From: Microcyclospora pomicola | Lineage: Eukaryota > Ascomycota > Dothideomycetes > Capnodiales | DNA length: 64,000 nucleotides | Direction of reading: 5' to 3' | Assembly: GCA_002786065.1 (NCBI GenBank) | Contig: NHNY01000002.1 | Location: 248,001 to 312,000, forward strand | Shown: positions 45,035 to 55,340 of the stretch, piece after piece | Layout of the letters: every line of letters starts with the position of its first letter | Position numbering within the stretch: the first letter of the stretch is position 1 | Made by a program: the position numbers and the translations under genes | The notes under the pieces: model-generated | What the model was told of the DNA's origin: nothing | The model's input: the letters and a program-made list of their open reading frames with translations, nothing else | Database searches by the model: none

Positions 45035-48000
45035 ATGCTTGGATCCAATGGCTCGTCCAGCAAGTGGACAGTCTTTTCTGCTTCGCTTCTAGCTTTTTCA
45101 TCACTCTTCACGCCGGCCGGTATGCTGTAGGAACTCCTAGGAAGCTAAGCAGTGTCTTGCTGACAGTTCTCTTGCAGTGACGGTGAAGTTTGAGAACTTC
45201 AAGACATGCGATCAGTCTGGCTTTTGCAAAAGGAATCGAGCACATGCTGACGCTGCTCACACCACTTCTAAGTGGGAGTCACCATACGTACTTGACCCGG
45301 CCACAATCAAGTTCGAGAAGGGCATCTTGACAGGCACCATCTTCAAGAGCGTCAGCAGTGACCAGAGAGTCAACCTCCCACTCACCGTCAGCTTCTACGA
45401 GTCTGGCACTGCTCGTGTAAGCATTGACGAGCAGAAGAGACAGACGGGCGAGATCGAGCTTCGTCATGACAGCAAAGCCAAGAAGCAGCGATACAATGAG
45501 GCGGAGAAATGGGCGATTGTCGGTGGCACCACACTGAGCACAGGTGCTGCAACTAGCGCAGATGCGGATAAAGGAAGCACCAAGGTCATCTATGGACCGG
45601 CAGGGAAGTTTCAGGCTATCATCAGGCATGCACCGTTTGGTGTTGACTTCAAGCGAGACGGCGAAGTTCAGGTCCAGTTCAATCACGACGGGCTTTTGAA
45701 CATCGAGCACTGGAGGAAACAGATCGAAAAGCCAGCTGAAGCAGATACCGAAACCGAGACGGAAAAGACGAGTGATTCATCCACCAAAGAAGACGAACGC
45801 ACTTGGTGGGACGAATCATTCGGAGGTAATACAGACAGCAAACCTAAAGGTCCAGAATCTGTGGCCTTAGACATCACTTTCCCGGGCTATGAGCACATTT
45901 ACGGCGCTGCTGAGCACACCGGACCAATGTCTTTGAAGGAAACCAGGGGCGGGGAAGGAAAGTACTCCGATCCCTACAGACTGTACAACAGCGATGTCTT
46001 CGAATACGAGATGGACAGCCCAATGACCTTATACGGTGCTATCCCTTTCATACAAGCGCAGAAGAAAGACTCCACTGTTGGCGTATTCTGGCTCAATGCT
46101 GCCGAGACCTGGATCGACGTTACCAAAGCCAAATCCTCGTCAAACCCCCTGAGTCTGGGCATTGGAGGCTCTACCACCACTACTACGCATTGGATCAGTG
46201 AGTCTGGTCTGCTCGATGTATTCATCTTCCTCGGTCCCAAGCCACAGGATGTCATCGGTGCATACTCCGATCTGACTGGCTACACGCAACTCCCACAACA
46301 ATTTGCGATCGCCTACCACCAGTGTCGATGGAATTACGTGACAGATGAAGATGTTCGCGACGTTGATCGCAAGTTTGATAAGCACAGGATTCCGTACGAT
46401 GTGATCTGGCTCGATATCGAGTATACAGATGGCAAGAAGTACTTCACTTGGGACGGCATGACCTTCGCAGACCCACTCGCCATGCTGCACCAATTGGACG
46501 AGCACGAACGAAAACTAGTGGCCATCATTGACCCGCACATCAAGAACGAGGGAAACTATCATGTAGTCGACGAGCTGAAGTCGAAAGATCTAGCGGTCCA
46601 CAATAAGGAGGATAAGATCTACGAGGGCTGGTGCTGGCCAGGTAGCAGCCACTGGATCGACTGCTTCAACCCGAAGGGTCGTGAATGGTGGAAGAGTCTG
46701 TTCCGCTACGACAAATTCAAGGGTACTAGCAAGAATGTCTTCATCTGGAACGACATGAATGAACCATCGGTCTTCAACGGCCCCGAGACCACTATGCCAA
46801 AGGACAACCTACATTTCAACAACTGGGAGCACAGAGATGTCCACAACATCAACGGTATGACCTTTGTCAACGCCACTTATCACGCGCTATTGGCACGTGA
46901 TAAGGAGGAAGACAAGCACCATGTTCGACCATTCGTCCTCACTCGCTCCTTCTACTCCGGAAGCCAACGACTTGGTGCCATGTGGACTGGCGATAACCAG
47001 GCCGACTGGTCACACTTGGAGGCAAGTATTCCGATGACTCTCAGCATGGGTATCAGTGGATTTCCGTTCGCAGGTGCAGACGTCGGTGGTTTCTTCGGCA
47101 ACCCAGGCAAGGAGCTTCTTACCCGATGGTACCAAGCCGGTGCTTTCTATCCCTTCTTCCGAGGACATGCTCACATCGACACCCGACGGAGAGAGCCATA
47201 CCTCGCTGGCGAGCCGTATACTCAAATCATCACGCAAGCTTTACGGCTGCGATATGCCTTACTTCCAGCATGGTACACCGCCTTTCACGAAGCCAGCGTC
47301 AACGGAGCTCCGATAATCCGGCCAAATTATTATGTATTTCCCGGCGACGAAAAGGGGTTCGGCCTGGATGACCAGTTTTACCTTGGCGAATACGGTCTCC
47401 TCGCCAAGCCAGTGACGAAGGAAGGTCAAGAGCACCAAGATATCTATTTGGCAGACAAAGAGAAGTATTACGACTACTTCGACTTCTGGACTTATGAGGG
47501 ACCTGGTACTGTCGGCGTCGCTGCACCTCTTGACACGATACCATTCTTGATGCAGGGTGGACACATCATCCCTCGCCGAGAGCGTCCAAGAAGGAGTTCT
47601 GGGCTGATGAAGTATGACCCTTTCACACTTGTGGTGGTTATTGGCACATCTGGGGATGCCGAAGGAACACTTTACCTAGATGATGGAAAGAGTTTCGACT
47701 ACCAAGAGGGCGCCTTCATTCATCGCAAGTTCTCATACGCCGGGTCCACGTCTGTACTCATGTCAGAGGACATCTCGACTTCATCCACAAGTAAAAAGGC
47801 CAAAGACTATCTCAAGTCTATGGCGAAGGTCCGAGTCGAAAAGATCATCATCGTGGGCGCACCCAGCACGTGGGAGCACTTGGAGGAGGTTGAGGTTAGC
47901 GAGGAACAGTCTGGCGGAAAGAGTGCACCTGCTCGCAAAGTTGCAGTAGACTTCCATCCCAAAGACGAAGGCAAGGCGCCGTTTGCGGTTGTCAGAGATC

Positions 48001-48044
48001 CGGGTGTTGCAATCGGCGATGGCTGGAAGATCGCGTTCGCATAG
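45035..48044 (+). CDS. ROT2: ER glucosidase II catalytic alpha subunit (GH31)
   Basis: Exons 45035-45119 and 45178-48044 with a 58-bp intron (GTATGC...TGCAG) give 983 residues. Exon 1 encodes the signal peptide (MLGSNGSSSKWTVFSASLLAFSSLFTPA), and the junction reads PAVTVKFENFKTC. The mature N-terminus with DQSGFCKRNR is typical of this enzyme. The catalytic nucleophile is Asp554 in WNDMNEPSVF and the acid/base Asp634 in MWTGDNQADWSH. Glucosidase II trims the two inner glucoses from N-glycans in the ER and so controls entry into the calnexin cycle. No HDEL-type retention signal ends the chain (KIAFA), as expected, because the beta subunit supplies it. An acidic insert (ETETEKTSDSSTKEDE) lies near residue 195-210. 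Confidence 0.96.
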
Positions 48045-50319
48045 ATTCTGCAGTCACGATCGTGTATAATACAGGAATGTGATCGTATATTCGACCATTG
48101 TCCACCCTTTTCCCCACAGCTAGGGCAGGTCTGCCATTGCTCCAACCGAGCTGGCTTGACTTTGGCCGGCTAAACAGTTGGTGAGGTAAGTAGCCGCATC
48201 ACCTTATGGTGGCCTACAACCCTAACACCTAGATATCGCGCGAAGCTGTTAAAGAGTCAAACCCTCTCTACGCGTTGTACGCGTCAGCTGCCGCCATACC
48301 GTGTGCCTGGTTCAGTGGCTGGTGGCTGCGACCACAGTGTCAGCCAAGGTGGTATTCGACGGCGCAGTGACGAAAAGTCTTGATTCCAATACAGTCTTTT
48401 TGAGCCGCTCGTCAAAGGAGCCTGGTTCCCATCTCAATTCCGACATCATTCATGCCCAGCAGCAGACTCGAACTGAACGTTCTAGCTGGGAGTCGCGAGC
48501 GCCGTGTAGCCGAGACCGATGGTTGAATAGGGTGGGCCGAAGCGGGAGTTCAAGTCTGGACCTGCCTTAACCTCACAGTGTACCGTTGGCTGGGGACAGG
48601 CTGGATCCTATGTCACGGGAAAACACCCTTCCGTGCACTTTGCGTCCAGCAACCTCACCTCGTCTTTTGCTTGCTGAAAGCATGCCGAGCAGAAACCTCG
48701 CTTGATTGTTCTCGCCAATGTGGCATCTCCGCTACCGTGCCATGCCAGTCCCAAGAGGCATGTCTCATCTACATAAACGTTGCCCGGGGCCGGGTCGCGT
48801 TGCGCGCAAGGGACTGTTCAACCACATACCATCGAGCATCGCCCTGCACAACAATCGTCTTGGCCACATAGGTTCTTACAGATGCCTTCGCCATTGGACT
48901 ATCCAAGCGACACGCAAGATGAATACCGGGGTCAAAGCGATATCGCAATGTCGACCCCACTACAGGCTAGATGCAATCTCTAGGCCTATACCTGCGCTGT
49001 TAATCATCATAGCGGACCTGATAAGGTGTGGCAGCATCCGCAAACTCGCCGCCGCTCGATAATGCTTAGCCAGAAGGCCTACTGCCCTTAGCACTTCCGG
49101 ATAATCATTATCGACGATGATCGAATGGCGCCGCACGTGTTGGTCTTGGTGAGCCAGTCTTCGCAGTGCTCTCCGTCTCCGAGCCCTAGGACGCGCCTCC
49201 ATATCCCGTTATGGAAGAATCATGATCTCTAGACCGTTAGATCTGCGAGGGCTGACATAATGATTGCTGACGACTGTGCTGTATCTACAACTTCCAGACT
49301 GGGCTCCATGACGACCATATCCATTGTTGCAAGGTCACCTGTATCCATTCGGACTTTAGCGAGTCTTCGCTCATTCTACCCTGTCAGAGCCACGAGACAT
49401 TTACCGTATGCGGCTGAACGCATGGTCAAGGTGAGGATCGCGCGAACGTCCACTCAACAGTCTGGCCACTAAGGTCTGTTCAACGTCGTCGGTCAGAACC
49501 GCAGCCACATTGCTGCTTCCAAAGATCACTCTGTCGGCTTCGCAACCCTAAAGTGGCGCCAATCCGCAATTGTCACAAGGCGGTATTCTCAATGACATCG
49601 CGATTCGACCGTCACTGAGGTTGTCTCGTTGTCGGTTGGTTGTTCATTATGATGATCCTAGCGTTGCTGCAAGGGCGACTTTTAGGCAATGGTCATTGCG
49701 CGGGAGCTCGGCTCTTGCGCTTGAGCTTTGCGTTGTTTCAAAGACCAACCACGAATTATGTTATTCTGCAAGGAGCTGGAATACCACGCAAAAAGCAGTC
49801 CTGATCTTGACGCTCGCTTGTGGCATGAACCACGACAATGGCCTTGTGAACCCGCTTCTCTAGCTGCAAACCAAACATTGACGGAAATGTTGTGCACCAC
49901 CCAACAATTTGGTGTGTGATTTATAGCCACATCGTCAGATGGCAAAGGTGAACCACCGGTACCAAAGCGGAGCCTAGGCTGATGTCGTCCCCACGTTCTT
50001 CACGCACGCCCAAGGAGTGCTTGCACTTCACTTCATCCTCTACTCTATACCCTTATTTCAGTTGGGCTGCCTCGAATGCTCCGATTTTCATTAAGGATTG
50101 AAGCATATAACGCTTCCAATATGGGTTGTCACTTCCACTCTATGGCTCCCATGTCCATGGCTCGCTACCAGCCAAATGCGGTCTATCAACGAACAGACTG
50201 TTTGCTCAGCCAGCCTGATCAAGGTATAAGTGTCGGTGTCTGGACTTCATATCAGTATCTCGAAACCAGTCCACTCACGTTCATTGCATTCATTCTAACA
50301 AGCCAAGTCCCTTCACAAC
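48045..50319. other. gene-poor stretch
   Basis: About 2.3 kb in which I recognise no gene. A segment at about 48505-48570 faintly resembles an A box plus a T loop, but it does not fold as a tRNA. The last 100 bp are the promoter and leader of the CAP gene. Confidence 0.5.
50225..50230 (+). promoter_or_regulatory. putative TATA box of CAP gene
   Basis: TATAAG, 90 bp before the ATG at 50320, followed by a leader ending AAGTCCCTTCACAACATG. Inferred from sequence and spacing. Confidence 0.45.
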
Positions 50320-51650
50320 ATGCGCGTCGACTGGTTAGTTGCGGCCTTCGTGGTCTGCGCCAATGCAGTACCCGTAGCTGAGCCTGTAGCGGCTGCTCCA
50401 GCTGGTTATGGACCGCAAACTGTGACGGTGACCGCCAACGCTCAGCCTGCGACCAAGACTGTCACCTCCACCAAGAAGTCCAGCACCAGCACCAAGAAGT
50501 CCACGGTCACCGTGGGCCCTGTGGCGACTAGCAGGAAGACCACTTCGACCAAGAAGTCCTCGACTTCAACCAAGAAGACCTCCACCTCGACCAAGAAGAC
50601 CTCCACCTCAACCAAGAAGTCGTCATCAACGGCCGACGCGGTCGCGACCTCGACCAAGAAGTCCACGACCTCAACCAAGAAGTCGACAACTTCGACCAAA
50701 GCGACCTCAACTTCGACCAAGAAGTCGACAACTTCGTCCAAGACGACCTCGACCTCAACCAAGAAATCGACGACTTCGACCAAGGCGACCTCCACCTCAA
50801 CCAAGAAGTCGACATCTACGGCCGACGCAGTCGCGACCTCGACTTCGACCAAGAAGTCGACGACTTCGACTTCGACCAAGGCGACTTCGACCTCGACTTC
50901 GACCAAGAAGTCGACGACTTCAACCAAGACCTCAACCACCGTGGGAACACCATTGACCACGTCCAAGACCACTTCTACCTCGAAGACGTCCACTTCCACG
51001 ACCTCCACGACCTCCGCCAAGCCGACTACTCTTGAACAGATCGTAGTGTATCATCACAATCTTCATCGCTCCAACCACTCGGCAGTCAACATCAAATGGA
51101 GCTCCTCCCTCGCCTCGACCGCTGCCAAGATTGCTTCCACATGCGTGTACCAGCACAACACGTAAGTTCGAGACCATTATCACACCTCAGAAACTACTTT
51201 TACTGACTGCTTACCATAGTACCGCTGATGGTGGAGGATACGGTCAGAACATTGCTGCCGGAGTGAAAGCCGACAACATTTCTTCGGTCATCACCGAGCT
51301 CTTCTACAACGGCGAGGAGCCATACTTCAACGGTCTCTACGGTGAATCGCAACCCAGCTACGACAACTTCGCTCACTGGGGCCATTTCTCTCAGATTGTC
51401 TGGAAAGATACCACGACTGTCGGCTGTGCAGTTCAATACTGCAGTGGTGGTCTGACTAATGCTGGTAGTGGTATTGCACCATACTTCACAGTCTGCAACT
51501 ACGAGCCTGCAGGTAAGCAAATGATGTCCATCGCTTTCATCACTTTCAGTATGCTGACATCTACAAACAGGCAACTACGGCGGCGAATACGCAGATAACA
51601 TTGGCGAGCCACTTGGTGACGCCATCGCTCACTGGAACACGGGATTGTAG
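50320..51650 (+). CDS. secreted CAP/PR-1 domain protein with Ser/Thr/Lys repeat stalk
   Basis: Exons 50320-51161, 51220-51512 and 51571-51650, with two 58-bp introns, give 404 residues. A signal peptide spans about residues 1-17 (MRVDWLVAAFVVCANAV). From about 45 to 235 the chain consists of irregular repeats of TSTKKS and TSTKAT units, a highly basic, potentially O-mannosylated stalk. The C-terminal CAP domain (about 238-395) shows VYHHNLHR, WSSSLASTAAKIAS, GQNIAAG, HWGHFSQIVWKDTTTVGCAVQYC and VCNYEPAGNYGGEY, all family signatures. CAP proteins such as yeast Pry1 bind and export sterols or fatty acids, and some fungal members act in host interaction. The very basic stalk may bind the cell wall. 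The ligand here is unknown. Confidence 0.92.
50455..51020 (+). repeat. tandem degenerate coding repeat, Ser/Thr/Lys
   Basis: Tandem variants of a 15-18-nt unit (ACCTCGACCAAGAAGTC type) encode TSTKKS-like blocks. The unit spacing varies, and the segment TADAVATSTKKS or a close variant occurs twice (near 50635 and 50820), suggesting internal duplication. The opposite strand is also open over this tract because of the repeat composition. Confidence 0.85.
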
Positions 51651-53308
51651 GGACTGAGCAGGCTCTTTTCTGGGTGAAGGCTTGAATGGCTTGTATGGCG
51701 TCTTCTTTCACTTCTTCAGTCCATCATTCCTTTGGGCTTGGAACCTTGTTCTCTTCCAAATGCTTTCACTACATCCACAGCATATAACGTAGCCACATAT
51801 CTGTTCGCAATGCCAAATTTAATACGCAACGAGCTCTTTGCATCGTTGACTGACGCCCACATGCCCGCAAGCGAAACAGTCTCCAAGACAACCCCTTGCA
51901 TCGCCAATTCCTACCTCCACGTCAACTCCAGGCAACGTGCGAGGTCAGTTCACCGAGGTGCAATGGCCTCATATGGCCATATATAGCACGCTGCATATAT
52001 GCGTTCCTGCCCGGGGGTTTCATGGTATCGGGACTGCCGCCCGTGCCTGACTAGAGTAACTCCAACCACTTTCCAACGTCAAACAGCAGGACATGTCTTA
52101 ACGTACCTTTTACTGTCGAGGTCGTCTTTGGTTCGTTCCTGCAATTTCGCTTGGATCGCTTGGCTTATGGCATGGTGGGTTCAGATCTTACATCTGATAC
52201 TGCTCCTCTCCACCGAACCATCTCCGTCGCAACTGCAGGAGTTTGTACTCTAGCTCGTTTCATCCTGAGCTTAGTGGATCAGTATACATACACGCCTGAG
52301 CGATAGTTGTCATGTTGGAAGGCTCGGATTATCGTGCTAGACCACTTATTATTTGCTGGATGCACGACTTGTGCGTTGACCTATTTTGACTCAAGCAGTG
52401 GTCCGCGGAGTTCGTATTCGGTGGGTCAGCGATGCGAAGTCCTTACTCCCGTGCGATATTGGCATGGGAGAGCCTTTGCAATCCCACCCTCTTATTACTG
52501 TGCAAATGCGACCCCCTTACTATACTCCACTTTCCTGCAATCTGTACTACGATCTCCTTCGTCACGGTCGCCCATAGACACGTTTGAACTCTTCATGATT
52601 CAGGAACGACGACACAACTCTGAATAACATAGTGATCAATTGCTCGGTTTGTCGAATTCTCAGACGCAATGAAGTCTACGACATACCAGTTACATCACAG
52701 CCAGCTCCCTACGCATGCGCGATATTTGCATTCGATCTCATGGACAGCATGCCTTCTCATGGTGGGCTGATCGGCCACAAGGAGAACCCTTCGGCTGCCA
52801 TGACGGTGATCGAACGCCAACATCTTGGAATCATGACGACGGTCATCGGCCGAATTGCATCAACGCTCGTATCGCAAACGGGTCGCAGCCAGGAGACGAG
52901 CATGCAGAGATCGGAGAAGTCGCACGAATGCCACGAATCCGCAGGAGTTAACAAGTGTCAGACGTCTTAACTCCGTGTAGCGTACACGTGCTGTCGCGTG
53001 GGGGACGGACATAGCAATCAGCTCTCGCACGAAGGACCCCATGGCAAATCACCTTGCAGGTCTGAGCCGTCAGACTTCACGTCTTGATTGACGGGTAGTG
53101 ATGAGTTGAAGCGCCACCAACCTGAGGGCAACGGCACCACGGCCTTTTGGACGAAGGCTCGCGATACTCTTGTCGGCCGCACGGATATAAGTACACCATC
53201 TCTCCATCCTGTAATCATTTACTTGCCTCTTCTCATCACACCGGCTACATCCCCTCAATCATCTACAAGTCATAGTCTCTCCTAGAACTCTCAAGTAGAA
53301 CCGTCAGG
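51651..53308. other. intergenic region CAP - NmrA-like
   Basis: About 1.66 kb without a recognisable gene. Frames at 51732-51986 and 52632-52970 have no domain features. The last 130 bp hold the NmrA-like gene's promoter with a GATATAAG element. Confidence 0.5.
53184..53191 (+). promoter_or_regulatory. putative TATA box of NmrA-like gene
   Basis: GATATAAG lies about 118 bp before the ATG at 53309, followed by a C/T-rich leader. Inferred from sequence and spacing. Confidence 0.4.
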
Positions 53309-54401
53309 ATGGCGCAGACTTACGCAAAAGACCAGCCCGCCGGCTTCACCAACCGCATTGAGCGCGTGGCCATTGTTGGTGTAAGTAGCTATTCTCCCTC
53401 TCCACCAGCGATCCATGTCTGGGCTAGACAAGGACTGACGATGCTTGTGGTAGGCTGGTGGCCAAGTCGGCAAGCACATCGCCGAAGAAATAATGAAGAC
53501 GGGCAAGCACGCCGTGACGGCCATCTCCCGCTTTGGCAGCCAGAGTCCTCTCCCAGAAGGCATCAACGTCGCCAAGGTCGACTATGAGAACGAGCAGAGC
53601 TTGATCGATGCTCTCAAGGGCCAACAGTTCCTGTTCATCTCCATGTCGGTGTCTGCACCACCAGACACACAGGCCAAGCTCATCAAGGCTGCTGCCAAAG
53701 CGGGAGTTTCGTGGATCATGCCCAACGGCTATGGTAGCGATCCGACCAATGAGAAGTACATCACAGAGAACAACACTGGCAAGAGCCTCCTTGGTGGGAT
53801 TAAAGCTGTTGAGGAAGAAGGCGTCGCTTCGTGGATCGTCATGTCTTGTCAGCACTGGTACGAGTACTCACTCACCACCAGCGACGCCATGTTTGGCTTT
53901 GACTACAAAAATAAAAAGGCAACATTCTACGCGGATGGTGGCAAGCGCCCCATTACGACCAGCACTTGGCTCCAGTGCGGTCGAGCTGCTGCAGCCTTGC
54001 TGAGCCTCAACGAATTGCCCGAGGACGCAAACGACAAGTCCCTTACGCTCTCGCACTGGCGCAACAAACCCGTCTACATCTCGAGCTTCCAGGTATCTCA
54101 ACGCGACATGCTCGATAGCGTGCAACGCGTGACCGACACCATGGATCAAGACTGGACGATTGCCTACGAACCAGCTAAAGAGCGCTGGGAGCGAGGCAGA
54201 GCGGCCATGGCCAAGGGCGACTTTAGCGGCTTCGTCACTTCCATGTACGCTCGCTGCTTCTTCGATCCAAACGACACCGATGTTGGTGAGAAGCTTGACA
54301 ATGACAGGCTTGGGCTACCCAAAGAGGATTTCGACGAGGCCACCAAGCGGGCGGTGGGCTTGTGGGAGTCTGGGTATAACGCCTTTGCACGGAAGCAGTA
54401 G
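53309..54401 (+). CDS. NmrA-like / isoflavone-reductase-like NAD(P)-binding protein
   Basis: Exons 53309-53380 and 53454-54401 with a 73-bp intron (GTAAGT...GGTAG) give 339 residues. The dinucleotide-binding motif is split by the intron: VAIVG from exon 1 joins AGGQVGKHIAEE from exon 2, giving GxGGxVG near residues 24-31. Later marks of the atypical SDR fold are DYENEQSLIDALKGQQFLFISM, NGYGSDPT and a substrate-binding C-terminal half. Proteins of this group include redox sensors such as NmrA and reductases of phenolics. No neighbour suggests a pathway. The classical SDR Tyr-x-x-x-Lys is not evident, as is usual for this group. Reaction unknown. Confidence 0.88.
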
Positions 54402-54942
54402 AAGTGCTGGGCTTGAGCAGTAGTCGGATTAATCCTGAATTGTCGCCATATAGATCTCATTGATTCATTGCCATCACCTACAAGCGTCGATTGTACCAGC
54501 ATGCTCGCGTTGTAAGCGTGTAGAAGAAATCCTTCAAAGTCACCTACAGTACATGTTGTGGACACAGAAGCATCTGAGCGAGCTTCTCGCAGGTCTGCCT
54601 AAGCAATCAGACACAAAAACACATACACTCGCTTCTCGGCTTAATGCAGACGTGCAGACGACTGCCAAAGCCTCGCAGGGTGATGATCACAAGCACCAGT
54701 GCCCTGTATGGTGGCGCGGCCTTTCTGGCTGCCCCAGATATATTCCTGAGCTCGACCGGTCTGATCACAACGCTGAAGCAGCCACCCGAAGATCTGATCA
54801 GACGTTTGAGAGAAGCTGCGTGGCGACGTGGCAAAATCCTGTTGAGTGGTGCCGATATGCACTTTGATGGACTGTTTTGGGTGTCGGGTTTTACTGTAGT
54901 TGTAGGTAGATCTTGCCCCTCGGGGTCCTCGGCCACGTCATC

Positions 54943-54969
54943 CTAGCTCAGTAGTTCCTACTGAGCTAG
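54943..54969. repeat. perfect 12-bp inverted repeat with 3-nt loop
   Basis: CTAGCTCAGTAG, loop TTC, then CTACTGAGCTAG: twelve matched pairs without a break. Flanking bases do not pair. It stands 545 bp after the NmrA-like stop and 372 bp before the BCS1-like start. As RNA it would form a stable short hairpin; as DNA it could be a palindromic protein site. Confidence 0.8.
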
Positions 54970-55233
54970 ACGCACACGAACCACTTGGTTATCCACAAAG
55001 GACATCTAATGATGAACCTTCCAGGTCGCACAGCCGCAGTGCTTCAATCGAAAGCAAGAAACTTCGGTCGTACGAGACATTTTTAACTCGGCCGACGAAA
55101 TGCTGCCTGGAGCCTGAATACTCGGCCTGAGTCATAACGAACGCGACTTGGGCCGCCCACGACTCCTTGTTCGCCGCTGCGGCCTTGAGACCTCTGTGTG
55201 GCCGGCCTTGTGCAGGTTCTTCGTAGGCAGGAC

Positions 55234-55240
55234 TATATAG
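55234..55240 (+). promoter_or_regulatory. TATA box of BCS1-like gene
   Basis: TATATAG, about 100 bp before the ATG at 55341. Inferred from sequence and spacing. Confidence 0.5.
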
Positions 55241-55340
55241 GGTAGTCTTCACGTTTGATCCGGTAGGAAGTGTGCTTACTGCTCTTTGATCTTATCCTCT
55301 CATCGGGAACATACAGGACGTTTGAAGAAGTACAAGCAAC

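Larger units (their letters stand above)
54402..55340. other. intergenic region NmrA-like - BCS1-like
   Basis: A 939-bp region. It contains a perfect 12-bp hairpin at 54943-54969 and a TATATAG element at 55234-55240, both listed separately. Frames on both strands at 54.46-54.95 kb overlap each other and are unsupported. Confidence 0.55.

Noticed and set aside
48480-48570. tRNA-like segment (TAGCCGAGACC ... GAGTTCAAGTC)
   Set aside because: The acceptor and T stems do not pair and no anticodon arm forms.
50442-51020. 192-codon minus-strand frame rich in Val/Glu/Asp
   Set aside because: It is the reverse reading of the Ser/Thr/Lys repeat of the CAP gene; the repeat composition keeps both strands open.
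50455-51020. CRISPR-like tandem repeat
   Set aside because: Units are coding, degenerate and without unique spacers, inside a eukaryotic secreted-protein gene.
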